Shown: positions 16,545-25,136 of the stretch, piece by piece | How the letters are laid out: the number at the start of each line of letters is the position of its first letter | How positions within the stretch are numbered: position 1 is the stretch's first letter | The notes under the pieces: generated by a model | What the model was told of the DNA's origin: nothing | The model's input: the letters and a program-made list of their open reading frames with translations, nothing else | Database searches by the model: none | Position numbers and translations under genes: made by a program | Assembly: GCF_001708505.1 (NCBI RefSeq) | Contig: NZ_CP015992.1 | Coordinates: 5,766,001 to 5,830,000 of the forward strand | Direction of reading: 5' to 3' | Source of the DNA: Pseudomonas sp. TCU-HL1 | GTDB lineage: Bacteria; Pseudomonadota; Gammaproteobacteria; Pseudomonadales; Pseudomonadaceae | Length of the DNA: 64,000 nucleotides

Positions 16545-17248
16545 ACCTGCTCCTCCTCGAAGACGCCGACTTCATCGCGGCGGACCGGGTACGCCTGGAA
16601 GGCCGCCGCCTGAAGCACCTGCATGAGGTCCACCGCGCCGAGGCTGGCGATAGCCTGCGGGTGGGCCGCCTCGGTGGCCAGATGGGCCAGGGGCGCTTGC
16701 TGAGCCTGGAGGCCAGTTGCGCAGAGCTGGAAGTCAACTTCGACCAGACACCGCCCGCCAAGCTGCCCATCACCCTGCTGCTCGCGCTGCCACGGCCAAA
16801 GATGCTCCGCCGTCTATTCCAGACTGTCGCCGCCATGGGCGTGCCGCGCCTGGTGCTGCTGAACAGCTACCGGGTGGAAAAAAGCTTCTGGCAAACCCCC
16901 TTCCTCGAACCGGCGGCCATCCGCGAGCAACTGATCCTCGGCCTGGAACAGGCACGGGACACCGTGCTTCCCGAGGTGATCATCGAGAAGCGCTTCAAGC
17001 CCTTCGTCGAAGACCGCCTGCCGCAACTGGCGGCCGGCACACTGGGCCTGGTCGGCCACCCCGGTAACTACCCACCCTGCCCGCGGGCGGTGGATGAGCC
17101 CATCACCCTGGCCATTGGCCCGGAAGGTGGCTGGATTCCCTACGAAGTCGAGAAACTGCACGAGGCCGGCCTGCAACCCGTCCAGCTCGGCGAACGCATC
17201 CTGCGCGTGGAAACGGCCGTCACGGCACTGCTCGCCCGGCTGTTCTGA
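16541..17248 (+). CDS. rsmE: 16S rRNA m3U1498 methyltransferase RsmE
   Basis: RsmE methylates N3 of U1498 in 16S rRNA. The start is GTG 16541 (MNLLLLEDADFI), chosen for the 4-base GTGA overlap with tatC and the family N-terminus; longer in-frame versions would overlap tatC heavily. 235 residues: an N-terminal PUA-like domain and a C-terminal SPOUT knot with LAIGPEGGWIPYEVE and LGERILRVETAVTALLARL. Standard neighbour of tat genes in Pseudomonas. Confidence 0.94.
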   Translation: MNLLLLEDADFIAADRVRLEGRRLKHLHEVHRAEAGDSLRVGRLGGQMGQGRLLSLEASCAELEVNFDQTPPAKLPITLLLALPRPKMLRRLFQTVAAMGVPRLVLLNSYRVEKSFWQTPFLEPAAIREQLILGLEQARDTVLPEVIIEKRFKPFVEDRLPQLAAGTLGLVGHPGNYPPCPRAVDEPITLAIGPEGGWIPYEVEKLHEAGLQPVQLGERILRVETAVTALLARLF

Positions 17249-17300
17249 AACATCTTGCTGGCGTAGGCTGGCGGCATTCTCCCGAAATCGAGATTGAGCC

Positions 17301-17723
17301 ATGCGACCGCTGACCATCGACCTCGACCAGATCGCCTTCGCCCTCAACACCGTGGGGCTGGACCACTACCTGGACCTGCTGAGCGGCAAGGTCCTGCTGA
17401 TTCCTGAAGAAGACGCCGACCCCGAGCTCGAAGCCCTGTTGCGCGAAGAACCTGAGCGATTCCTGCTGGTGGAGCCGCTAGGCCAGGGCGACGAACTGGC
17501 GTTGATGCAGGAGTTCCTCCACGAAGTGGTCCACCCTCACGCCTACGCGGCCCTCGAGCAAGCCCTGGCCAGCCGCAAGCCCGCGCGCACATTCCGCCAT
17601 GTACTGATGGAATACCCAGTGCTGCTGGAGGCCTGGCACGCCTACGAGGCCGCCCGACTGCGTGAACTGGCCCAGGACTGGCTGGAAGAGAACGAGCTGC
17701 AGCCGGCGATGCCGCTGCACTGA
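17301..17723 (+). CDS. UPF0158 family protein
   Basis: 140 residues, start ATG 17301. The pattern MRPLTIDLDQIAFALNT, GKVLLIPEE, FLLVEPLGQGDELALMQEFL and FRHVLMEYPVLLEAWHAYEA.R matches the UPF0158 family, small acidic cytoplasmic proteins of unknown function. No signal peptide or membrane segment. It ends a run of same-strand genes; the 181 bases after it carry a half REP (GCGAATTCATTCGC at 17741) and a GC-rich hairpin. Confidence 0.8.
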   Translation: MRPLTIDLDQIAFALNTVGLDHYLDLLSGKVLLIPEEDADPELEALLREEPERFLLVEPLGQGDELALMQEFLHEVVHPHAYAALEQALASRKPARTFRHVLMEYPVLLEAWHAYEAARLRELAQDWLEENELQPAMPLH

Positions 17724-17791
17724 GCCCCCCTTTGTGGGAGCGAATTCATTCGCGACAGCGATTGGCACCGAGCCGGCCTTCAACCACCCGG

Positions 17792-17814
17792 CCCCTCTCC
17801 CAAAGGGCGAGGGG
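17792..17814. repeat. dispersed GC-rich hairpin (CCCCTCTCCC/GGGCGAGGGG)
   Basis: CCCCTCTCCC at 17792-17801 and GGGCGAGGGG at 17805-17814 form a near-perfect hairpin between convergent genes. The same two blocks recur at 38717-38740, and a degenerate form at about 38823-38845, so this is a dispersed repeat that may also act as a terminator here. Confidence 0.5.
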
Positions 17815-17904
17815 TGACCAGCCTTGTAAGTCGCCCGGGTCGAGCCCCGTTGGTGGATCGGTGAAGCGTGATCCCCCTACCGATGCCGGCTTCTAGGTTG
17901 AGCC

Positions 17905-18639
17905 TCAGAGCACTTGCCGCAGGAAGCTCTGCGCGCGCGGGTCCTGGGGTTGGGCGAAGAACTGCGCGGGGGGCGCGTCTTCCAGCAACTTGCCGTGGTC
18001 GAAGAACAGCACCCGGTCAGCCACTTCGCGGGCAAAACCCATCTCGTGGGTCACGCAGACCATGGTCATGCCTTCCTGGGCGAGCTGCTTCATCACGTCC
18101 AGCACCTCGCCGACCATTTCCGGGTCCAGCGCCGAGGTGGGCTCGTCGAACAGCATGACCTTGGGTTCCATGCACAGGGCACGGGCGATGGCCACGCGCT
18201 GCTGCTGGCCACCCGACAGGCGCGACGGGTATTCGTTGGCCTTTTGCGCGATACCCACCTTGGCCAGCAGCGCCTGGGCCTTGGCCTCGCGCTCGGCCTT
18301 GCCGCGCTTGCGCACCACCTTCTGCGCCAGGCAGAGGTTTTCCAGCACGGTCATGTGCGGGAACAGGTTGAAGTGCTGGAACACCATGCCGACTTCGCGG
18401 CGGTAGGCGTTCACATCGGTCTTCGGGTTGGCGAGGTCGACGCCGTCGATGCTCACCGAGCCGGAATCCAGCTCTTCCAGGCCGTTCAGGCAGCGCAGGA
18501 AGGTGGATTTGCCCGAGCCCGAAGGGCCGATCACCACCACCACTTCGCCACGCTTGACCTGCGTGCTGACGTTATCCACCGCCCGCACTTCGTGGCCGCG
18601 GGCATCGAAGACTTTCACCAGGTTACGGACTTCAATCAC
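17905..18639 (-). CDS. polar amino-acid ABC transporter, ATP-binding protein
   Basis: The 244-residue ATPase has Walker A GPSGSGKST at about 36-44, Q-loop VFQHFNLFPHMTVLEN, signature LSGGQQQR, Walker B VMLFDEPTSALD and switch histidine CVTHEM. The set FQHFNLFPHMTV and GMTMVCVTHEMGFAREVADR is that of the GlnQ/HisP/AotP class for polar amino acids. Its start overlaps the permease stop by 8 bases. The exact substrate cannot be read from sequence; a glutamate/glutamine/aspartate or related amino acid is likely. Confidence 0.93.
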   Translation of the reverse strand: MIEVRNLVKVFDARGHEVRAVDNVSTQVKRGEVVVVIGPSGSGKSTFLRCLNGLEELDSGSVSIDGVDLANPKTDVNAYRREVGMVFQHFNLFPHMTVLENLCLAQKVVRKRGKAEREAKAQALLAKVGIAQKANEYPSRLSGGQQQRVAIARALCMEPKVMLFDEPTSALDPEMVGEVLDVMKQLAQEGMTMVCVTHEMGFAREVADRVLFFDHGKLLEDAPPAQFFAQPQDPRAQSFLRQVL

Positions 18640-19594
18640 TTTTCCCGAGCCTCCGCTCCAGACGGCTGGCGATTTGCGACAGCGGCAGGTTGATGACGAG
18701 GTAAAGCGCCGCGACGCAGAACCAGATTTCGAAGGTGGAGAAGGACGTGGTGATGGCTTCGCGCCCGCTCTTGGTCAGTTCGGTAATGGCGATCACCGAG
18801 ACCAGCGAGGTGTCCTTGACCAGGCTGATGAACTGCCCGGCCAGCGGCGGCAGCACGCGCTTGAACGCCTGCGGCAGGATCACGTGGCGCATGGACTGGC
18901 TGGCAGTCAGGCCCAGGGAGCGCGCCGCCTCGTTCTGCCCACGGGCAACGGACTGCACGCCGGCACGGACGATCTCGCCGACGTAGGCGCCGGTGAACAG
19001 CGCCAGCGCCGCCACCCCGGCAAACTCGCGGGAGAGGTTCAGCACGGTGCCGATGAAGAAGTAGAAGATGAAGATCTGCACCAGCAGCGGCGTACCGCGT
19101 ACCAGCTCCACATAGACGGTGGACAGGTCGCGCAGGGTGGGGTTGCTCGACAGTCGGCAGAGGCCGGTGATCAGGCCGATCACCAGACCGAATGCGCTGG
19201 CAGCCACGGATATCCACAGGGTGGTCCAGAGGCCCCAGAGCAGCGGACCGGCGGCCCAGTGGCGGGTCACACCGACCAGGTCGCCCTCGGAAACGTCATC
19301 ACCCTGGCTCACCTGCAAGCTGTCGCGGGCCACTTCCAGCACCTGTTCCCCACCGCCCTCGGAGGTCAGGGTCACGCGTGCTTTGTCGCCAGCGTCGGCA
19401 ATGCTGGTAACGGTGCCGTAATCGGCGGCGCGCAAGCCTTCTTCCGCCTGGTAGGCGAAGTACTGGGGCACGCGGTTCCAGCGCCATTCGTAGGAAATCA
19501 GCGATGTGGAGTACCAGAGACCCCAGCCCACCACGACCAGGATAAGACTGGTCAGGATGTGCCAGGGCCAGGTGCGGCGATGTTTGCTAGTCAC
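18632..19594 (-). CDS. polar amino-acid ABC transporter, permease
   Basis: 320 residues, longer than the usual 220-240 of HisM/GlnP permeases. The excess is a periplasmic insert of about 90 residues between the first membrane helix (HILTSLILVVVGWGLWYSTS) and the second (WGLWTTLWISVAASAFGLVIG). The core has the EAA loop region EAARSLGLTASQSMRHVILPQAFKRVLPPL that contacts the ATPase, and VELVRGTPLLVQIFIFYF. Single permease in the operon, so it probably acts as a homodimer. Confidence 0.9.
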   Translation of the reverse strand: MTSKHRRTWPWHILTSLILVVVGWGLWYSTSLISYEWRWNRVPQYFAYQAEEGLRAADYGTVTSIADAGDKARVTLTSEGGGEQVLEVARDSLQVSQGDDVSEGDLVGVTRHWAAGPLLWGLWTTLWISVAASAFGLVIGLITGLCRLSSNPTLRDLSTVYVELVRGTPLLVQIFIFYFFIGTVLNLSREFAGVAALALFTGAYVGEIVRAGVQSVARGQNEAARSLGLTASQSMRHVILPQAFKRVLPPLAGQFISLVKDTSLVSVIAITELTKSGREAITTSFSTFEIWFCVAALYLVINLPLSQIASRLERRLGKSD

Positions 19595-19624
19595 GGGAAA
19601 TCTCGCTCATGACGGGGAAAAAGG

Positions 19625-19651
19625 CAGGCCCGGCCTTGTGGGTCGGGCCTG
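19625..19651 (-). promoter_or_regulatory. hairpin between binding-protein and permease genes
   Basis: CAGGCCCG (19625-19632) and CGGGCCTG (19644-19651) make an 8-bp stem followed in the minus direction by CCTTTTTCCCC. It lies after the binding-protein stop and before the permease start. Such hairpins often reduce read-through or protect the upstream message, giving more binding protein than membrane components; here this is inference. Confidence 0.45.
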
Positions 19652-19672
19652 TCAAAGCCAGCGTCAGCTGAC

Positions 19673-20464
19673 TTATTCCATCTCTTTCAGCCACTCGGTC
19701 TTCTTGAACCACTTGGCATGGATGCGATCGTAGGTGCCGTCGTTGCGGATCTGACGCATCCAGTTGTTGATCCAGTTCAGGCTGTCGTAGTCGTTCTTCT
19801 TCAGGCCGAAGGCCAGGGGTTCGAAGGTGAAGGGCTCTTCCAGGAACACCAGTTTGCCGGCACCGGCCTTGTTCACCGCCACCACGTTGTAGGGCGCGTC
19901 GTAGATGAAGGCGTCGGCCTTGCCGTTGACCACGTCCATCAGCGCTTCCTGCTCGTTGTCGAAGCCGTGGTACTGGGCCTTGGCAATCAGCTTCTTGGCA
20001 ACCATCTCGCCGGTGGTGCCGATCTTCGAGGTGATGCGGTACTTGGCATCGTTCAGGTCCTTGTAGGACTTGATGTCGCCTTGCAGCTCCTTGCGGATCA
20101 GCAGGGTCTGGCCGACCACGATGAAGGGCTCGGAGAAGTTGATGCGCAGGTTGCGCTCCTGGGTCAGGGTCATGCCGGAACCGATCATGTCGAACTTGTC
20201 GGTCAGCAGGGCCGGGATGATGCCGTCATAGCTGGTGGACACCAGTTCCAGCTTCACGCCCATGGCCTTGGACATGGCTTTGAGCAGGTCGACTTCGAAG
20301 CCAATGATCTCACCGCGCTTGTTGGTCATCTCGAAGGGCATGTAGGTCGGGTCCATGCCGACGCGCAGGGTGCCGCGCTTGACTGCATCATCGACCATGC
20401 CAGCGTGGGCCAGGCCGGTCAGGGCGCTGGCAGCAAACAGCAGTGACGCGAGAAACTTTTTCAT
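19673..20464 (-). CDS. polar amino-acid ABC transporter, periplasmic binding protein
   Basis: 263 residues with a clear signal peptide (MKKFLASLLFAASALTGLAHA, cleavage after AHA) and a type II periplasmic binding fold (SBP_bac_3): GTLRVGMDPTYMPFEMTN, IIGFEVDLLKAMSKAMG, DKFDMIGSGMTLTQERNLRINFSEPF, IGTTGEMVAKK and GKADAFIYDAPYN. Arg in QERNLRINFS and Asp in the late loop are the usual alpha-amino-acid contacts. First gene of the operon read towards 17905. Confidence 0.93.
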   Translation of the reverse strand: MKKFLASLLFAASALTGLAHAGMVDDAVKRGTLRVGMDPTYMPFEMTNKRGEIIGFEVDLLKAMSKAMGVKLELVSTSYDGIIPALLTDKFDMIGSGMTLTQERNLRINFSEPFIVVGQTLLIRKELQGDIKSYKDLNDAKYRITSKIGTTGEMVAKKLIAKAQYHGFDNEQEALMDVVNGKADAFIYDAPYNVVAVNKAGAGKLVFLEEPFTFEPLAFGLKKNDYDSLNWINNWMRQIRNDGTYDRIHAKWFKKTEWLKEME

Positions 20465-20584
20465 TCTTTCTCCTAATGGGGCAGCTCGTTATTCTTGTGC
20501 AGCCCACGGACGACGGGGCATGGCGCGCATGCTAAACCTCATCTCCGTGGATGGCGAGTCGCAAGAAGCAGATATCGGGCCAGC

Positions 20585-21022
20585 TCAGCTTTCGAGCAGA
20601 AAGGTGACTGGCCCGTCGTTGACCAGGTGGACCTGCATGTTGGCGCCGAAGCGGCCGGTGGCGACCTGTGGATGCTTGAGGCGGGCCTGGCGCACCAGGT
20701 AGTCGAACAGCTCCTCGCCGCGCGCAGGAGCGGCAGCGGTGGAAAAGCTGGGGCGCAGGCCGCTCTTCGTATCCGCCGCCAGGGTGAACTGGGAAACCAG
20801 CAGCAGGCCGCCACCGGCCGCGCCCAGGGACAGGTTCATCTTGCCCTCGGCGTCGGCGAAAACCCGGTAATTGACCAGCTTGTGCAGCAGCTTGTCGGCG
20901 CTGGCCTCGGTGTCCTGGGGCTCGACACCCACCAGCACCAGCAAGCCCTGATCGATGGCGCCAACCACCTCGCCTTCCACCTCGACTCGCGCGGCGCTGA
21001 CCCGCTGCAGCAGTGCCTTCAT
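20585..21022 (-). CDS. dtd: D-aminoacyl-tRNA deacylase
   Basis: Dtd removes D-amino acids (and Gly) mischarged onto tRNA. ATG 21022 gives MKALLQRVSAARVEVEG, 145 residues, full family length; the longer open frame upstream belongs to the shadow of pip. Active-site signatures SQFTLAADT and the C-terminal Gly-cisPro region (FGANMQVHLVNDGPVTFLLES) are intact. The start overlaps the pip stop by one base (TGATG), so pip-dtd is one unit. Confidence 0.96.
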   Translation of the reverse strand: MKALLQRVSAARVEVEGEVVGAIDQGLLVLVGVEPQDTEASADKLLHKLVNYRVFADAEGKMNLSLGAAGGGLLLVSQFTLAADTKSGLRPSFSTAAAPARGEELFDYLVRQARLKHPQVATGRFGANMQVHLVNDGPVTFLLES

Positions 21023-21996
21023 CAGGCGTCTTCCTCCGGGGGAAGATCCAGCAGGCGCCGGGCCATCTGGCTGGATGCACGCACCAGGGCATCGGTGATG
21101 CCTGCCTCGGAGGCGGCATGGCCAGCGTCGCGCACGATCTGCAGCTCGCTGTTGGGCCAGGCCTTGTGCAGCGCCCAGGCGTTGTCCAGCGGGCAGATGG
21201 CGTCGTAGCGGCCATGCACGATCACGCCCGGCAGATGGGCGATGCGCGGCATGTCGCGAAGCAACTGGTTGGGTTCGAGGAACGCGTTGTTGACGAAGTA
21301 ATGGCACTCGATGCGGGCGATGGACAGGGCGCGCATCGGCTCGCTGAAGCGTTCCACCACCGGCGCGCTGGGGCGCAGGGTGGCGGTGCGGCCTTCCCAG
21401 GTGGACCAGGCCTTGGCGGCGTGCATCTGGGCGATCTGGTCCTGGCCGGTCAGACGCTTGTAGAAAGCCTGCATCAGGTCGCCGTGTTCCTCGGCCGGAA
21501 TCGGCGCCAGGTAGTCCTCCCAGTAGTCCGGGAACATCCGGCTGCAGCCTTCCTGGTAGAACCAGTGGAAGTCCTCCGGGCGGCACAGGAAGATGCCCCG
21601 CAGGATCAGGCCGAGCACGCGCTCCGGGTGCACCTGGGCATAGGCCAGGGACAGGGTGGAACCCCAGGAGCCGCCGAACAGCACCCACTTGTCTACCCCT
21701 AAGTGCTGGCGGATGCGCTCGAGGTCGGCGACCAGGTCCCAGGTGGTGTTCTTTTCCAGGCTCGCGTGGGGCGTGGAGCGGCCACAGCCGCGCTGGTCGA
21801 AGGTGACGATGCGGTACAGATTCGGATCGAAGAAGCGCCGGCTCATGGCGTCGCAGCCAGCACCCGGCCCCCCGTGGATGAACACTACCGGCAGGCCTTC
21901 CGGCGTGCCGCTTTCGTCCACGTAGAGCACGTGCGGCGCATCCACCGCCAGCTCGTGCCGGGCGTAGGGTTTTATCTCCGGATACAAAGTCTGCAT
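21022..21996 (-). CDS. pip: prolyl aminopeptidase
   Basis: 324-residue alpha/beta-hydrolase (peptidase family S33) releasing N-terminal proline from peptides. Oxyanion block HGGPGAGCD, nucleophile Ser in FGGSWGSTLSLAYA, acid in HGRYDAICPL, histidine in DAGHAAS; the cap domain carries FHWFYQEGCSRMFPDYWEDY. Cytoplasmic, without a signal peptide. It is divergent from the lipoprotein gene at 22090 and translationally coupled to dtd. Confidence 0.95.
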   Translation of the reverse strand: MQTLYPEIKPYARHELAVDAPHVLYVDESGTPEGLPVVFIHGGPGAGCDAMSRRFFDPNLYRIVTFDQRGCGRSTPHASLEKNTTWDLVADLERIRQHLGVDKWVLFGGSWGSTLSLAYAQVHPERVLGLILRGIFLCRPEDFHWFYQEGCSRMFPDYWEDYLAPIPAEEHGDLMQAFYKRLTGQDQIAQMHAAKAWSTWEGRTATLRPSAPVVERFSEPMRALSIARIECHYFVNNAFLEPNQLLRDMPRIAHLPGVIVHGRYDAICPLDNAWALHKAWPNSELQIVRDAGHAASEAGITDALVRASSQMARRLLDLPPEEDA

Positions 21997-22089
21997 GCTG
22001 GGCTCCCGAAACTGTGCGTAAGGTCGACCCCTGGACGAGTCCGGCCTTCTAATCTGCCGGGCATCATAACGAGGAAAAAGGAGTTCAGC

Positions 22090-22521
22090 ATGCTACTCAG
22101 GAAGTTCGCGCTGCCGACGCTCTGCGTTCTGGCAATCCTAGCCGGTTGTGGGCGTAACGACCCGGCGGCGGAGCTGGATGCAGCGGTGCAGCAGCTACAG
22201 GACAACCTCGAAGCGAAGAAGACCAGCGCGGTGCTGGAGCAGTTGCACCCGCAATTCATCGCCCAGCAGCAGAACGACCAGGACTGGGCGAAACGCACCA
22301 TGACACTGATGTTCCTGCGCCACAAGAATGTCAGCGTGATCGCCCTCAGCAAGGCCAATACCCTCGACCCGACCTATCGCGAAAAGGGCTACACAGATGC
22401 CCAGGTGGCCCTTGCCGGCGCCGAGGGGCTGATCCCCGACAGTGCGCGCCATTACGGCGTGAAACTGGAGTGGTGGCTGGATGACGGCGAGTGGCAGCTC
22501 GCCCGGCTGGACTGGCAATGA
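22090..22521 (+). CDS. small lipoprotein of unknown function
   Basis: 143 residues from ATG 22090, with AAGGAG 7 bases upstream. A lipoprotein signal is clear: MLLRKFALPTLCVLAILAGC with lipobox LAGC and Cys20. The mature part is helical then alpha/beta (LDAAVQQLQDNLEAKKTSAVLEQLHPQF ... YTDAQVALAGAEGLIPDSARHYGVKLEWWLDDGEWQLARLDW) and resembles small SnoaL/NTF2-like lipoproteins, but I do not recognise a named family. It overlaps the Nudix gene by 4 bases (ATGA). Confidence 0.75.
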   Translation: MLLRKFALPTLCVLAILAGCGRNDPAAELDAAVQQLQDNLEAKKTSAVLEQLHPQFIAQQQNDQDWAKRTMTLMFLRHKNVSVIALSKANTLDPTYREKGYTDAQVALAGAEGLIPDSARHYGVKLEWWLDDGEWQLARLDWQ

Positions 22522-22991
22522 GCGCACCGCTCACCCATCGCATCCGTGCCGCCGGCCTGCTGGTAAGGGATGGCCGTATCCTGCTGGTCAAGCACGTGGT
22601 GGGCGACGACACCTACTGGATTCCTCCCGGCGGCGGCTTCGAATCCCCAAGCGACGAATCCACCCGCGACACGGTGCGCCGCGAGTTCATGGAAGAAACC
22701 GGCCTGAACGTGGACGTCGGCCCGCTGGTCTACGTCCGCGAGTTCGCCGAGCCGGCCATGGGACGTTTCCATTTGGAGCTGTTCTACCGGATCGACGCGT
22801 GGCGCGGCGAACTCAGCCTGGCCAACCTGAAGGGCCTGGGTGGCGATGAATTCGAAATCCGTGAACTGGGCTGGGTCAGCCGCGAGGAACTGGCCACACT
22901 GCCCTTCTATCCGGCGGAGCTGCTGGATGACATGTGGGAGCGGGTGGCCGGAGAGGTCGTGGTGATCCGTCACCTGGGGTTGCAGCGGTAG
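22518..22991 (+). CDS. Nudix hydrolase
   Basis: 157 residues from ATG 22518 (MSAPLTHRIRAAGLLVRDG), in ATGA overlap with the lipoprotein gene. The Nudix box is present as GGGFESPSDESTRDTVRRE followed by FMEETGL; relative to the G-x5-E-x7-REUxEExGU consensus it has one extra residue between the first Gly and Glu, while the catalytic REFMEE core is perfect. The substrate of this class (ADP-ribose, (d)NTP or other pyrophosphates) cannot be told. Confidence 0.88.
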   Translation: MSAPLTHRIRAAGLLVRDGRILLVKHVVGDDTYWIPPGGGFESPSDESTRDTVRREFMEETGLNVDVGPLVYVREFAEPAMGRFHLELFYRIDAWRGELSLANLKGLGGDEFEIRELGWVSREELATLPFYPAELLDDMWERVAGEVVVIRHLGLQR

Positions 22992-23011
22992 GATCGATCG
23001 CTGCATGTCCT

Positions 23012-23109
23012 TGTAGGGGCGAATTCATTCGCCAAGGGTCGCGAAGCGGCCCCCGATTGCTCCAGAGGGCAGGCCTTTGACCTGCTTGGCGAATGAATTC
23101 GCCCCTACA
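23012..23109. repeat. REP pair (REPIN) between the Nudix gene and hutG
   Basis: Arms of 25 bp are exact inverses: the first (23012-23036) starts TGTAGGGGCGAATTCATTCG and the second (23085-23109) ends GAATGAATTCGCCCCTACA. The 48-base spacer contains CGAAGCGG and an AGGGCAGG-rich stretch. The same arms recur at 35686-35783 and as halves near 17741 and 49125, typical of Pseudomonas REPINs, which are mobilised by RAYT transposases. Its place after convergent genes suggests it may also stabilise 3' ends. Confidence 0.8.
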
Positions 23110-23131
23110 CAAAAGCAGCGCATGTCCAGGC

Positions 23132-23935
23132 TCAACGCCCGTAGGCTTCCCGTCCCCAGTCCAGCATCGCCTGCAGCACGTTGCGCAGCACCGCCTGGGT
23201 CGGCACCGCCAGATCCTCGCGGTAGTCGAAGGGCACCTGCTCGTCCATGTAGGTGCACTGCGCCAGTTCCAGTTGCACGGCGTGGATGTGCTGTTCAGGC
23301 TGGCCGTAGTGGCGGGTGATATGACCGCCCTTGAAGCGGCCATTGAGCACATGGCTGTAGTCCTGCGCACCGGCGCAGACCGCCACCAGAGCGTCGGCCA
23401 GGCTCGGGTCACAGCTGGCACCGGCGTTGGTGCCAAGGTTGAAGTCCGGCAGTCGGCCGTCGAACAGGCGTGGGACGAAGGAGCGGATGGAGTGCGCGTC
23501 GAACAGCAGCGCGTAGCCGAACTCGGCCTTCATCCGCGCCAGCTCATCGCGGAGGGTCTGGTGGTAAGGGGTCCAGATTTCCGCCAGGTAACGCGCGCGT
23601 TCCGCCGGCGAAGGTTCCTCGCCCTCGTGATAGAGCGGCTCTCCGTCGAACAGGGTGGCCGGGTAGAGGCCGGTGGTGGCGGTGGCGTAGAGCGGCGTGT
23701 CGTCGGCGGGCCGGTTCAGGTCGATGACGTAGCGCGAATATTGCGCCGCCAGTGTGCTTGCGCCCAGCTCGGCGGCGAAGTCGTAGAGACGCGGGATGTG
23801 CCAGTCGGTGTCGGTGAGGTCCCAGCCGGCCTCGACCATGCCGGCCTCCACCGCCGGGGTCAGATGGATGCCGGGGTGCGGCATGCTGATCAACAGCGGT
23901 GCGCTGCCGCGGCTGAAACTCAGAACGTTATCCAC
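23132..23935 (-). CDS. hutG: N-formylglutamate deformylase
   Basis: HutG converts N-formylglutamate to glutamate and formate, last step of the five-step Pseudomonas histidine pathway begun with hutF. 267 residues: LLISMPHPGIHL, TDWHIPRLYDFAAELGAS, SRYVIDLNRP, LFDAHSIRS and GGHITRHYG carry the metal-ligand histidines, Asp and Glu of the FGase family. The start overlaps hutI by 8 bases, and it is the final gene of the long minus-strand hut operon; a REPIN follows. Confidence 0.95.
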   Translation of the reverse strand: MDNVLSFSRGSAPLLISMPHPGIHLTPAVEAGMVEAGWDLTDTDWHIPRLYDFAAELGASTLAAQYSRYVIDLNRPADDTPLYATATTGLYPATLFDGEPLYHEGEEPSPAERARYLAEIWTPYHQTLRDELARMKAEFGYALLFDAHSIRSFVPRLFDGRLPDFNLGTNAGASCDPSLADALVAVCAGAQDYSHVLNGRFKGGHITRHYGQPEQHIHAVQLELAQCTYMDEQVPFDYREDLAVPTQAVLRNVLQAMLDWGREAYGR

Positions 23936-25136
23936 AGTCGATCTCCTGTCCGTGTCGAATCACCCGCTTGGGCAGGTCACCGCCCAGCCAGTAGGCAAGT
24001 TCCGCCGGGCGCTGGATGTCCCAGACGACGAAGTCAGCCATCTTGCCCACTTCCAGGCTGCCGTGGCTGTCGGCCAGCCCCAGGGCCTTGGCCGCATGCA
24101 GGGTGGCACCGGCAAGCGCCTCTTCCGGGGTCAGGCGGAACGAGGTGCAGGCCATATTCAGCATCATCCGCAGCGATAGCGCCGGGGATGTGCCAGGGTT
24201 GAGGTCGGTGGACACCGCCATGGCGACACCGTGCTTGCGCAGCACATCGATGGGCGGCAGCTGGGTTTCGCGCAGCAGGTAGAAGGCACCGGGCAGCAGC
24301 ACGGCGACCGTTCCGGCCGCCGCCATGGCAATGGCGTCATCCTCGGTCATGTACTCCAGATGGTCCGCCGACAGCGCCTGGTAACGCGCCGCCAGGGTAG
24401 AACCGTGCAGGGAGGACAGTTGTTCGGCGTGCAGTTTCACCGGAAGCCCCAGGCGCTGGGCCACCTTGAACACCCGCTCCACCTGCTCGGGGGAGAACGC
24501 CAGGTACTCGCAGAAGGCATCCACCGCATCGACCAAGCCTTCATCGGCCAGTGCCGGCAGTATCTCGCTGCAGATGTGCTCGATGTAGTCGTCGGCACGA
24601 CCCGCATATTCCGGCGGCAGGGCGTGGGCGGCCAGGCAGGTGGCACGCACGGTAATGGGCAAGGTCTCACCGAGGCGACGGGCGACCCGCAGCATCTTGC
24701 GCTCGCTGGCCAGGTCCAGGCCGTAGCCGGACTTCACTTCCAGGGTGGTGACGCCGTCGCGCAGCAACTGGCGCGCGCGCCGGGTAGCGCTATCCAGAAG
24801 CTCGTCCTCGCTGGCCTCGCGGGTGGCGCGCACGGTGCTGGCGATGCCGCCGCCCTGGGCGGCGATCTCGGCGTAACTGACGCCTTCCAGGCGCTGCTCG
24901 AACTCGCGACTGCGGTCGCCGCCGAACACCAGGTGGGTATGGCAGTCGATCAGCCCCGGGGTTACCCAGGCGCCGCCTAGATCGACTTCGACGTCGTAGG
25001 GAATGGCGGGCAGTTCAGTGCGCGGGCCGATCCACTCGATGCGCCCGGCATAGGTCACCAGCACGGCGTCTTCGATGATCGAGTACTTGCCGCCCTGCAT
25101 CGTGGCGACGTGGCAGTTGTCCCAGAGGTGTTTCAT
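23928..25136 (-). CDS. hutI: imidazolonepropionase
   Basis: HutI hydrolyses imidazolone-5-propionate to N-formimino-L-glutamate. 402 residues, amidohydrolase superfamily: metal ligands in LIDCHTHLVFGGDRS, VKLHAEQLSSLHGS and SADHLEYM, and substrate-binding VSTDLNPGTSPALSLR. The closing DFVVWDIQRPAELAYWLGG is typical. It overlaps the upstream ammonia-lyase-like gene by 4 bases and hutG by 8, so it sits inside the operon. Confidence 0.96.
   Translation of the reverse strand: MKHLWDNCHVATMQGGKYSIIEDAVLVTYAGRIEWIGPRTELPAIPYDVEVDLGGAWVTPGLIDCHTHLVFGGDRSREFEQRLEGVSYAEIAAQGGGIASTVRATREASEDELLDSATRRARQLLRDGVTTLEVKSGYGLDLASERKMLRVARRLGETLPITVRATCLAAHALPPEYAGRADDYIEHICSEILPALADEGLVDAVDAFCEYLAFSPEQVERVFKVAQRLGLPVKLHAEQLSSLHGSTLAARYQALSADHLEYMTEDDAIAMAAAGTVAVLLPGAFYLLRETQLPPIDVLRKHGVAMAVSTDLNPGTSPALSLRMMLNMACTSFRLTPEEALAGATLHAAKALGLADSHGSLEVGKMADFVVWDIQRPAELAYWLGGDLPKRVIRHGQEIDCG

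Noticed and set aside
22518..22991. Nudix box irregularity as sign of an inactive enzyme
   Set aside because: Only one extra residue between the first Gly and Glu; the catalytic REFMEE core is intact, so activity is likely.
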